From Ophiobolus disseminans (lineage: Eukaryota > Ascomycota > Dothideomycetes > Pleosporales > Phaeosphaeriaceae), in assembly GCA_010093685.1 (NCBI GenBank), contig MU006218.1:841766-905765 (forward strand): DNA of 64,000 nucleotides, written 5' to 3'. Of the stretch, positions 22,200-31,261 are shown piece after piece. The notes under the pieces are model-generated. The model ran no database searches and was not told the origin of the DNA. It worked only from the letters and a program-made list of their open reading frames with translations. The first letter of the stretch is position 1, and each line of letters starts with the position of its first letter. The position numbers and the translations under genes are program-made.

Positions 22200-23068
22200 A
22201 TGAGCTCCTGCACCCCTCAACTCGACCTGTCCCCCGCCGCACTCCACGCGCCAACGCACCGCGAACCGCATGTCGACTCTGAAGAAGCAGTGCAATATGA
22301 GCGCCGGCGCGTGTCGAGAGAACTGGAGCCGATATATCCACGCGAATTGTTGAGACAGAGCGTGGGAGCGCGACATACGTCATCGGTTGATGCGAGCTTG
22401 AGGTCGCGCAATGCCTCGCTGCGGGACTCGAGTGCTTCGCAGGAGCATTTGCGACGGCAGGCTGAGGATGCGAACACGCAGGCATATAGCGCCGGTGTGA
22501 GCGAAGATGCTCGAAGCTCAATTAGAACACGGCATTGGTGGGATCCCATTGCGACATTCTGGCGCACACATGTCAGTCTCACAATCGATGAGGGCGCGCA
22601 TAGAGACCATCTAGGTACACCCGCTCCCTCTTCCCATCAGAATCTAAGCTAACTTATGTTATAGCCCTCGAACGCACGTTCCTCGGATACCTGCGCACGT
22701 CTCTCATCCTCGTCATGACGGGCGTCCTCATCGCGCAACTTTTCCGGCTGCAGCACGTCTCCACGCCGAACCCTGACTTCGGCTTCTTCGTTATTGGGCG
22801 ACCTTTAAGCATTACTTTTATAGCCTCGGCGATACTAGTCATGCTCGTGGGCGCGTTTAGGTTTTGGAAGTTGCAGGGTGGACTGGTGAGGGGGAAGGCG
22901 TATACGGGTGGGTGGGAGGTGTTGGTTGTTATGGGTTTGAGTGGATTTGTGAGTTATGGAATGAATGAATATGGAGGGGTGGGGAGGCTAACGGTTGAGT
23001 AGTTGCTGGTTGGGACGTTTGTGGTTGTGCTTGGGGTTAATATTGATAAAGCTATGGAGGGTGGGTAG
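22200..23068 (+). CDS. DUF202 (YidH-like) membrane protein
   Basis: Three exons (22200-22614, 22665-22948, 23003-23068) give 254 aa. Residues 1-135 are polar and probably cytosolic. From residue 137 the chain reads DHLALERTFLGYLRTSLILV, the DUF202 signature, with a first membrane helix MTGVLIAQLF. A second helix is SITFIASAILVMLVGAF. A third is split by the last intron, VLVVMGLSGF joined to LLVGTFVVVLGV. Three membrane segments are normal for this family. Fungal members are found in vacuole or plasma membrane, and some are linked to vacuolar transport chaperone complexes; no specific role can be read here. Splice joins are all in frame. Confidence 0.85.
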
Positions 23069-23172
23069 GATGGGTTGATGAGTGTGGTGAGTCACGTCAG
23101 GATATACTGAACGTTAATGCAGACTGGTATTTTACACATCTAAGTTCCTCCTCGCTCGTATCTACTACCCAT

Positions 23173-25561
23173 TCATTCTATGGACTCGGCGTCCGGGAAC
23201 AGCTTGCGCCCGGCCAGAACCCGATCTGGACGGTTGCTGTTCTGTGGACACTTCATCACAAGATCAAACAGAAATAAATCCTGACCTGCTATAGCATTAG
23301 CATTTCTTGTCTACTTCATGGAGTCATACAAAACGCACCTGGAGGCCCAATAACCGAAACCGCAACCGGCAGCTTCTCTTCATTGTCGCTAACCTTGGAG
23401 CTATATGCTACCTCACCAACTAGTGTAATCAGTCAAGCCAATATGGGATATTGTGTCATACATACTCGGCACAGTAAGTTCCGGCGCTTTCAAAATCGGC
23501 GACAGGAACAGATTCGGCACGCCAACTGGGTTGAAGTGCGCTGTGGGCATCTCGTCACGGTATCTAGGCGCTATCTCCTCAATTGGAATGAAGACCAGCG
23601 TGTTCTGTTTGCTTGGCTTCGTGATAACCTCTTCGAACCAGGTTTTGCAGACTTCGACTTTAAGCATGGCTTCGGCGTGGGATGAGGCGGAGATGTGAGA
23701 CGACAGTTCCCTGTTCGTTATCAGAAGACGGGTTAAGTAGAGCTTGTACGCAAGCTTACCACTGCCGTCGAACGGGCGGACTGATGTACGCGTCTTTTCC
23801 GAATTTGGTCTTGTAGTCCTGGCGGAAGGCGGCGAAGTTGTGGTAGCCTTCGTAGAAGAAGGAGTCGCGCGAGGCGTCTTTCATGTATGTCAAGAGCGAA
23901 GCACCGTTGGCTTGTGATGGTGGGTTGGTCTTCCAGATCTCTTCGAAAGAAACTTTCTCATGTTTCACGCCAAACGTCTTTTCTAGATCCGCAACAAACG
24001 CATCGAGTAGCTCCCGCTGTGGTGCGTTCCTGATCATGTCCATGTAATCCGCGGCGTATACGATGGACAAAAGGAGCTGACAACAATCAGTTCGACTTGT
24101 CCAGGCTTGCATTGGGCGTACCGAGTCCATCGCCCTCTACTCCTTCCAAAAAAACGTCGGGACATCGAACCTTGGGAAACTACTCGGTAATCTCTCCTGA
24201 GAAAGATACCCATTCGAAGGCCGCATAGCGAAACACCCGTTCCAATGCCCGGGGCGGCGCCCACTTTCACTCGCTGATAACGTCGACATTCTGCAAAGTA
24301 TCTCGAAGCCTGAAGGTACTCACTATCCGACCCAACCGTAACATCCAACCACCCATACGCCGCAACCGCCATGCCACTCCCACTACTACTCCCCGCAGGC
24401 GACTGATACCCATCCGCGCGCGGGTTGAACGGCGCGGGCCAATCGACACATTCCATCGGTTCCTCGGTCGCGGCAAACGAGGCTAGTTTGGTTGTACCGA
24501 CAATGGTGGCGCCGGCATCGTAGAGCTTCTGGATACAGACAGCTGCCCTTGAATCGGGTGGGTATAGCTCGAAGTACGCGCGGTTGTAGGCTGATGTGCG
24601 GATACGCTGGATTTGGAAATTGTCTTTCACGGCGATGCGCCAGCCCCGTAATGGGTGAGTGAGTTTGGAGGCGCTTTAGATTCTGGAGAGCACAGCGAGG
24701 GTGAAAGTTTGGGGTGCTGGTCTGGCAGTGTGGAGGTTGTATGTTTCGCTGGTGGATTGTGAGCGTTGCTTTATCTAACCAGGTAGGATTGAGAGGGAAA
24801 TCTACTCACACTTTTTTATCTACGACCAGTGATTGTAGGAATGCACTGTGGGTATCCTCGTACAGCTTCCATACAGGCCGTAGTGTTCCTGTAGAGTAGT
24901 AGTAAGGAAGAAGATGATGCGCGTGTGCTCTAGGTAAGGCCTATATGAGCTCAGTCGCTAAACTTTAGTTGTACTTTAAAGCGGTAGGTTTGTGGTGTTC
25001 TTAGAGTGGCGATAGTTTAGTCTAAGGATCGATAGAACTATAGATTGATCTCTTTAGATTTTTTTTAGCCGCGCCTAATGAGTCTTCAACTGTACCATGG
25101 GCCTTCGTACACTTGAGTAGTAGTAAGGACCCGGAAGAATCTTTCGCTCCTGGCCGTTTGCTTGGTGTGTCGCGATGACATTTGTTCCCTGCTCGTGGAG
25201 GAAGGGAGTGGCCTCTTTAGTGACGGTCAATTACCCCTCAGAGGCGTGCCAGCAAAGTACGGCTTTGAGGAATTCAGGTCGGAAAACATCGTCGCTCTTA
25301 GTGTATTCGTTCACTGGACGAGTGGTCCAGTCCAAGTCGACTGGCTCAGTCTCATCGACTTCGAACACTGTCAGGAAGGTAGCCTTGTGTACTGCCGGGA
25401 TCTCGAATCGCTGATCGTAGTTTAGTTCCTGTTATAACGAGCGGCTTGACAATTACCCACCTCGGGCCACAGGAGCAAGTAGGGATCCTCACCAAAGCTG
25501 GTCTCGACGGGCGCTTCCTCAACAGGCTCTCTGTCCGATGATGAAACTTTCGTGTCCATGA
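23173..25561 (-). pseudogene. amidase-signature hydrolase, multiply broken and interrupted
   Basis: Exon pieces from 25561 down to 23173 together read as one amidase. The order is a divergent N terminus (FEIPAVHKATFLTVFEVDE, DDVFRPEFLKAVL), then PVWKLYEDTHSAF. Next come WRIAVKDNF with the catalytic Lys and QSPAGSSSGSG with the cis-Ser/Ser nucleophile region. WNGCFAMRPSNGYLS, YMDMIRNAPQ and GPPG follow, ending LAGRKLFPDAESIE. Four lesions are visible: TAA at 25231-25233, TAA at 24676-24678, a seven-base A run at 24148-24154 that shifts the frame, and a 206-bp insert between 15-bp direct repeats. Introns otherwise keep the frame, so the gene decayed recently. Substrate unknown. Confidence 0.75.
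24894..25129 (-). mobile_element. 206-bp insertion with 15-bp direct repeats inside the amidase
   Basis: GAGTAGTAGTAAGGA occurs exactly at 24894-24908 and again at 25115-25129. On the minus strand the host reads LPGPYYYS before the insert and TGTLRPVW after it, continuous if one repeat and the insert are removed. The insert is AT-rich in the middle (a TTTTTTTTAG run) and unlike the flanks. Weak similarity between its ends (GTGTACGAAGGCC versus GTGTGCTC...AAGGCC) hints at imperfect terminal repeats. It has no coding capacity, so it is a non-autonomous element. Confidence 0.55.
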
Positions 25562-25729
25562 TGTCAAAGCTAGGACCTTCGGGGGTGTTTTCGGGTACTA
25601 TTGAAACAGAATGTAAAGTTGCAAAAGCAGAGTGCGTTCGCACCACGGACGAGGTCTATGCGCTTGTTTGTAACACCGCACGTGCACCGCAAAGCGCAGT
25701 ATGTGACTCGTTCCCTACATTCAATAACG

Positions 25730-25944
25730 TTGGTGTATCCGGTCGTTTGCAAGCTAAAGATATTACGAAGCTAACGCGACTGGTCGTCGTCTTCATCCCC
25801 CTGAGTTTTGTCTCGTCATTCTTCGGCATGAATCTCATACCGTTCATGGAGCCTCAGGATATGAGTCTCGGGCTTGCTTTTGCCATGTTAGTATCCATTG
25901 TATTGTGCTTACTCGCAACTATGACCTGGAATCTTAAATAAATC
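25730..25944 (+). pseudogene. C-terminal remnant of a CorA-like Mg2+ transporter
   Basis: The frame ending at 25941 contains KLTRLVVVFIPLSFVSSFFGMN, with the GMN motif that follows the first membrane helix in CorA channels. A second helix follows, LAFAMLVSIVLCLLATM, and a stop. The long cytosolic N-terminal domain is missing. Sequence upstream in the same frame is the antisense of the amidase 5' end, so only about 70 codons are genuine. It is a truncated copy rather than a functional channel. Confidence 0.6.
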
Positions 25945-25969
25945 ATCTATATTTTCAACTCGTGTGGAA

Positions 25970-27245
25970 GTCACGAATGTCAACAAGAATATATCCTGCC
26001 CAAAGCTTAGTTAATGTTCGTGAGATGCATTGCCGTGTGCCCAAACTCACTAAATATATGAGAAAGCAGATGACATTGAACGGATGATCGTCGGTCCTTC
26101 TAGTAGCCAGTAAACTAGCCATCAAAAGCCTGGTAGTCAATTCCGCTGCTACATCTATGAATGCGTATAAAGTGAAGACCTTGCAATTGCTCATCGTGTC
26201 CGCAGAGAAGGCGAAGAACCCTTGCAATGCAGGCTCCAAGCCCTCCCTAAAACCTATTCTAGATAACTTTCGTGATGACGACCAATGCTAAGTAGTCTTA
26301 CAGATTACAATATGTGGGCCGCTTGGGGCTGGCCATGTTGCGAGAAAAGATGTAGATAGGTAGGAACAGCAACTGCATCTCCGATACCTAGATTGAGCTG
26401 TGAGATCGACGGAGTGGGTCATAGCCTTCTTGGTAAGACGACCGATGGTAACTGGCGCGGTGGAAGGCGGAGATTCCGCTCGAGAATCCAATTCTTTCCA
26501 GAAACACCTCCTCAAGCAGAACAATGTGTTTGGTCCATGGTCTCGCTCTTCTGGTCTTGAGCGTCGTGCGACTGTCGTGGCGAGATTTGTAACTCTGTTG
26601 CGCGTCTTGCGGACTCGATAGCATTGGTCGGTGGACAATCGGATGCAGCCATATCAGAGTAGCCTTGAATCATCCAAGTCTAGCGATGGGTATCTTCACT
26701 ATCGATTCCCAAGAAGACCAGGGCAGCGCAAACACACCGATGCCCATCAAGCCAGATGCTCCTCCCGGAGCGATGAACCTCATAGAATATACCCCAAAAG
26801 CTGGCCGGTAGAACGATGTCGTCCGGTGGGTCTCACTAAGAGATTTGCGATCGATGTGTAGACTATAGAGGTGATGCACCTGTAGAGTTAGATCAAGCTC
26901 AGTGCGCTATCGTACCGAACATACATACGAAAATGTCTAAAATCCGCATACCAAGTATCCAGTGATCGTGAGAATCAAGACTGCCCGCTCTCTCCCACTC
27001 TCGGCGATGGAGCCATGTAGCATTGCCATTGTAAGCCCTACGTACGAGAAAGTAAATTTCAGCATGCATTCTATGCTGGACCTGCCTGCGCACGCATCCA
27101 ATGTCAGTCGCCGGCCAACAACCTGCGAGAGTACGTTTTGAATCCTAGGTATCTTGCTTTCAGCGTCGTGGACATCATGCCGGAAGTGTCGAGCAAAAGT
27201 CACATGCTCGAACAAATTAACTGAAGGAGATTTAGGAAGCATAGT
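25970..27245 (-). pseudogene. fragments of a polytopic membrane protein
   Basis: Several minus-strand pieces look coding. One is MLPKSPSVNLFEHVTFARHF with LTITGY near 26960-27242. Another joins through a GTATGC...CTACAG intron to VHHLYSLHIDRKSL and FIAPGGASGLMGIGVFALPW (26660-26880). A third, near 26050-26235, reads SADTMSNCKVFTLYAFIDVAAEL and NVICFLIYL. All are hydrophobic and could be helices of one transporter or receptor-like protein. Stops and missing joins between the pieces prevent one open model. I do not recognise the family. It may be a divergent gene with introns I misplaced. Confidence 0.3.
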
Positions 27246-27578
27246 AGTAGAGTTGAACAGTGTGTAGATGATGCAGGACAGTATTACAGCCCGTTAGATC
27301 GCCAATTTAGCTTGTTGTGTGGATGTGAAAGGCGACGAAATTACAGTTGCGGAATGCCTAGCTGAGAGTGTACGAAACACAGACGACTAAAAATACATAG
27401 AATTATTTGAGAGAAAGAAGAGACAGGGGTATCATGATAACATATCGTCAAAGAAGCCTAAGCTACGCGACCACTAAATGTGTCGCAACATACAGCCAGA
27501 AAGATCAACCAGCCTACATGCGACAGTAGCCTCTCCTCCCGGACAAGAATATTGGCGAGCCAAGCACATAAAAATACC

Positions 27579-29228
27579 TCATTTTCCAAAATATTCGTTC
27601 TCATCATCACTCTGGTCGTGAACTTCCACCTGATCCTCGATCTCTTCATTAAGCAGCATGCCCATTTCATACGTCTTCTCTCGAATGTCTTCCGCTTCTT
27701 CTCTGTCGACTCTACAATCTTCTTTGATGAGAAGAATTGCCATCTCAGGGACAAGCACTGCCTGTATAAAAGTAGCAGGCCCAGAACCTTGTACGACGGC
27801 GTCGGTACAGTTCTTGATCTCGTTTTTCAACATTTTCATCACATACTCGGTGACGATACGTCTGCCGTGTGGGCCGTAGTAGCCAGGGTATGTTGACTGG
27901 TCGTCGAGAGCATATGACTCGAGCTCTTCTTGAACGTGCTCGGGTAGGTCTTTTCGTCTTGAGGGTACTGTGGCTGCTTTCCCGGTGAGCGCGATAGGCT
28001 TGTAGTGTTCTCGGTACGCGCTTGGCCGTTCGTTGTTCAGGATCTTGTATAGCGTCATTCTATGCTGTCGTATTCGCTGAGGGAGTCTACTCCAATCGAT
28101 GTCCGGATAGCCTTCGCTTCTGTACTCTACCCATGCAGATTTTACTCTATGGGCGCGACAGAATGTGTTCTGGTTCTTGACGGTTTTAGCTTTGCCCTTC
28201 CAAAACTCCCAGTAACCGTCAGTTTCAACAGGCTCTTTGCATATGGGACATGTCGAGCCCTCTTCTTCCTCCTTGGGGAGCTGCCCAAGATACTCGTCGA
28301 GGTTTCCGAGGCCTTCCTCTGGTGCGCTAGAGTTGGGCTGGAAAGACCCTGGAGCTTGATCCTTCAGCCAGTCGCCGAGCTGATTTTGTAGGCGCGTGGG
28401 CTTCGGAGTCGGTTCCCCTAAGTAATCGTCCAATTCTTTCTCGCTTAACATGGGCAGTTCGAGATCGCTTTGCTTTTTCTGAGACCGACTAGGTCTCGCT
28501 GCTGGCATTGGCAACTCGGGGTCTGCTTTTCCACCTTCGCCGAACATCTCGTCGAATTCATCATCATTGAGCAACTTTGGCGACTTCTTGCCATCCATGC
28601 TCGACTTGGCGCTTCCACCTGCTGCTTGGGCCTGTTTGCCATGTTCTACAGCCGCTGGCTTGGACGCTGTTGTGGTGTTTGGCTTCCTGTGAATGTTCGT
28701 AACCGGGGCAACCTTACTCTTAGAACCGAATGTCATTTTTTGCCTCTTAGGCTTCGGTTGCGATGACGCCATATCATCGAGCGCTGCGCTATCGAATTCC
28801 CAGGGGTTGTTTTGGGAGGCTTGCACTGAGCCCTGCAAAGACACATCATTCTCCTTGTCGTCTGCCAGCCCTCTCTTCGCCTTGTCCGCCTGACTGCGTT
28901 GGTATGATCCACTAGCAGGCGGTCTGGGTGCTCCTTTTTTCTTGTTGGACCTTGTTGGGGGCTTCCTTAGTTCGTTCGTGCTATTCCTGCTGGACGATTT
29001 TGCCGGAGATTGGGGTTTTGAGGACTTCGTGGTTCGTGGTGGAGGGGAGCGGAGCTCATTGTCAGACGATAGCGGTTCGGCAAGCACATCGCGTTGTGCC
29101 TGCGTAATCTTTAGGTTTGGGCTCGAGCCCCGTTCTTCCGCTGCTTCGACATGGTCTTCATTGCTTGCGTGTTCCTTCCCGGCCACCGTCCTCAATAGCT
29201 TGCTGCTGTCCCTTCTCAACCCAAGCAT
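27579..29228 (-). CDS. RTC4-like domain protein
   Basis: Single exon, 549 aa from the first ATG (29228). An upstream in-frame extension begins only with TTG and is not used. Residues 1-300 are disordered, rich in Ser, Pro and Lys, with acidic FDEMFGEGG and LDDYLGEP motifs. From about residue 325 there is a CPICKEPV motif and a second Cys/His pair in FCRAHRVKSAW, suggesting metal binding. It is followed by the RTC4-like domain: YPDIDWSRLPQRI, SAYREHYKP, STYPGYYGPHGRRIV, and VLVPEMAILLIKEDCRV. In yeast Rtc4 has a genetic link to telomere capping; its biochemical role is not known. The tail DQSDDENEYFGK is acidic. Confidence 0.85.
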   Translation of the reverse strand: MLGLRRDSSKLLRTVAGKEHASNEDHVEAAEERGSSPNLKITQAQRDVLAEPLSSDNELRSPPPRTTKSSKPQSPAKSSSRNSTNELRKPPTRSNKKKGAPRPPASGSYQRSQADKAKRGLADDKENDVSLQGSVQASQNNPWEFDSAALDDMASSQPKPKRQKMTFGSKSKVAPVTNIHRKPNTTTASKPAAVEHGKQAQAAGGSAKSSMDGKKSPKLLNDDEFDEMFGEGGKADPELPMPAARPSRSQKKQSDLELPMLSEKELDDYLGEPTPKPTRLQNQLGDWLKDQAPGSFQPNSSAPEEGLGNLDEYLGQLPKEEEEGSTCPICKEPVETDGYWEFWKGKAKTVKNQNTFCRAHRVKSAWVEYRSEGYPDIDWSRLPQRIRQHRMTLYKILNNERPSAYREHYKPIALTGKAATVPSRRKDLPEHVQEELESYALDDQSTYPGYYGPHGRRIVTEYVMKMLKNEIKNCTDAVVQGSGPATFIQAVLVPEMAILLIKEDCRVDREEAEDIREKTYEMGMLLNEEIEDQVEVHDQSDDENEYFGK

Positions 29229-29845
29229 GGTTGTGCCCAACTGTCAGTAACATGGGATGAAACGTTCCGAATGAGTCGATGTGGGCGCGCGGCGAGTGCG
29301 CACTCTAGTTACGATGTCGTGAAGTGGAGGTGAAGTAGGTGATGGTCAGACGCGCCTTCCAATGCGACGCGCATACGCGTGAGCGCACGGTTGCACTACC
29401 CCACATCATTGGCTGCTGGGTAATCATTCACTACATCGCTCTATCGAATAATGTATATCTTCTTTCATAGCAGAATACATATCTCATATCTTGTTCAGCT
29501 TTCATTTTAATCTTAACCTCAATGAGTGAACGTCCCAAGAGTCTCTGTTTAACCCGCCATACACGTTCAAGCATGGCCTAAGTACCTCTGAGCCAGGATA
29601 TGCCTAGTGATGAACTAAAGAACATGGCTCTAGAGTGGCATTGGAAACTCGAGATCGCTGTTCAAATGTCGAGGGCGGTGATGCAAGTCGGAAGCCGAAG
29701 ACGAGAATGCGCATGCACAATGGGACTTGCATGCATCCTTATCGATAACAAAAAGTTCCCCAAAAGTTCACGCCAAAAGATCCAACACCACTTAACATTC
29801 ACACCAACCACATCTCCCCCTCCTCTCCTCCCACAAACCGCCACC
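29229..29845. promoter_or_regulatory. divergent intergenic region of RTC4-like gene and RCL1
   Basis: 617 bp separate the two start codons and must hold both promoters. An in-frame plus-strand extension before 29846 exists but has no protein-like character. The last 60 bases are pyrimidine-rich and end in CCGCCACCATGG, a strong start context. Confidence 0.5.
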
Positions 29846-31066
29846 ATGGCCACCGAAGACTCCCACCAACCGCTCATCCAATTCACCGGCCACCGGCACC
29901 TCACCACCCGCCTGCTCCTCGCAACCCTCACCGGCCGCCCCGTCCGCATATCGCAAATCCGCAGCACCTCGACGAACCCGGGCCTCACACGGCACGAAAC
30001 AAACTTCATCCGACTCCTCGATGCCGTGACAAACGGCGCGCAAATACAATTCAGCATGACGGGCACCACGCTCGTGTACCGTCCAGGCCTCATCACCGGC
30101 AGCGCAGAAGGCCTCGGTGCGGCCGGCGGTGTCATACGGCATGAGATACCGCGCGAGTGCGCGAAAAGGGGCGTGAGTTGGTGGCTCGTTCCGCTATGCG
30201 TCATGGCGCCGTTCAGCAAGGGGAATGTGAATGTCACGTTCTTTGGTGAGGGGTGCGTTACGTCGTCCACGCCGTCTGGAGATATCAGCGCAGATACGGT
30301 GCGCACGGCTATACTTCCGCTGTACAAGAGCTTTGGCGTCGAGCGCAACATCGAGCTGCGCATCCTGAAGAGGAGCTGTAGTCCCCAGGCCGGGAAGGGC
30401 GCGGGCGGAGAAGTGCAGTTGGTGTTTAATCACCAGGTTCGATTGCCAAAGACACTGCACTTGATGAATCCTGGCAGAGTTAAGAAGATCAGAGGTGTCG
30501 CGTACTGCGTCGAAGTCCCAAAGACCAACAACGAACGCATGATTCACGAGGCCAGAGGCGTGCTCAATAAATTCGTTCCAGATACGTACATCTTCAGCGA
30601 CGCGTCGCCTGCGCCGCTCATACCCACGAACCAGAAAGGTCAGGCATCAGGCAAGGTCAAAGGCGCAGTGGGATTCGGCCTCTCGCTCGTCGCGGAGTCG
30701 AGTACAGGCTGCATATACTCTGCAGACGTGTGTTCGCCGCCCGAAGGCGGTGTCCCTGCAGATGAAATTGGGCGGCAGTGCGCACACCAGCTGCTTGAGA
30801 AGATCAGCCAGGCGGGATGTGTGGAGAGCGTTGCTGCGCAAACAGTATTGATGCTGATGGCTATGGGCAGTGAAGACGTAGGAAGAGTAGGGTTGGGCAG
30901 AGACGTACTCGCGAGTGAGGAGGTTATACAACTAGCCAGAGATTCGAAAGCATTTGGCGGCAGTGGATGGGGCTTCAGGGATAACGGAGGCGAGAACGAG
31001 AGAGGCGAAGTCGTCGTGAGTGTAGTCGGACGAGGCGTTGGTAATGTGGGACGGAAAGTGGCATAA
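29846..31066 (+). CDS. RCL1: RNA 3'-terminal phosphate cyclase-like protein
   Basis: Single exon, 406 aa. Rcl1 works in the nucleolus in the small-subunit processome with Bms1 and is needed for early 18S rRNA cleavage. It has the cyclase fold without cyclase activity. Visible blocks are FTGHRHLTTRLLLATLTGRPVRI in parts (GHRHLTTRLLLATL), NPGLTRHETNFIRLLDAVTNG, and TTLVYRPG. Later ones are GGVIRHEIPRECAKRGVSWW, the DISADTVRTAILPLYKSFG block, and SVAAQTVLMLMAMGSEDVGR. The catalytic His region of true cyclases is replaced, as in Rcl1 proteins. Length equals the family norm. Start at 29846 has a near-perfect context and begins MATEDSHQPL. It converges with the kexin gene. Confidence 0.95.
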   Translation: MATEDSHQPLIQFTGHRHLTTRLLLATLTGRPVRISQIRSTSTNPGLTRHETNFIRLLDAVTNGAQIQFSMTGTTLVYRPGLITGSAEGLGAAGGVIRHEIPRECAKRGVSWWLVPLCVMAPFSKGNVNVTFFGEGCVTSSTPSGDISADTVRTAILPLYKSFGVERNIELRILKRSCSPQAGKGAGGEVQLVFNHQVRLPKTLHLMNPGRVKKIRGVAYCVEVPKTNNERMIHEARGVLNKFVPDTYIFSDASPAPLIPTNQKGQASGKVKGAVGFGLSLVAESSTGCIYSADVCSPPEGGVPADEIGRQCAHQLLEKISQAGCVESVAAQTVLMLMAMGSEDVGRVGLGRDVLASEEVIQLARDSKAFGGSGWGFRDNGGENERGEVVVSVVGRGVGNVGRKVA

Positions 31067-31261
31067 CCGCATCGACGGGCTCATTGCATTGAAAGGCGTC
31101 CACTATGTAAAAGTTATGATACCCAATTCTCTTGACCAAAGTCATATACCCATCACTCATCTAGCACAAATCACACACATGTGCAACGCCGCCCAATGCC
31201 AAAGCAAAAACAGCATCAATACACTAGCGGAACAAAAGACCAGTAACAACGCAAAACATTA

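Noticed and set aside
29229..29240. longer RTC4-like N terminus
   Set aside because: Would start at TTG; the first ATG is at 29228.
29600..29845. N-terminal extension of RCL1
   Set aside because: Precedes the perfect start context at 29846 and does not resemble any Rcl1 N terminus.
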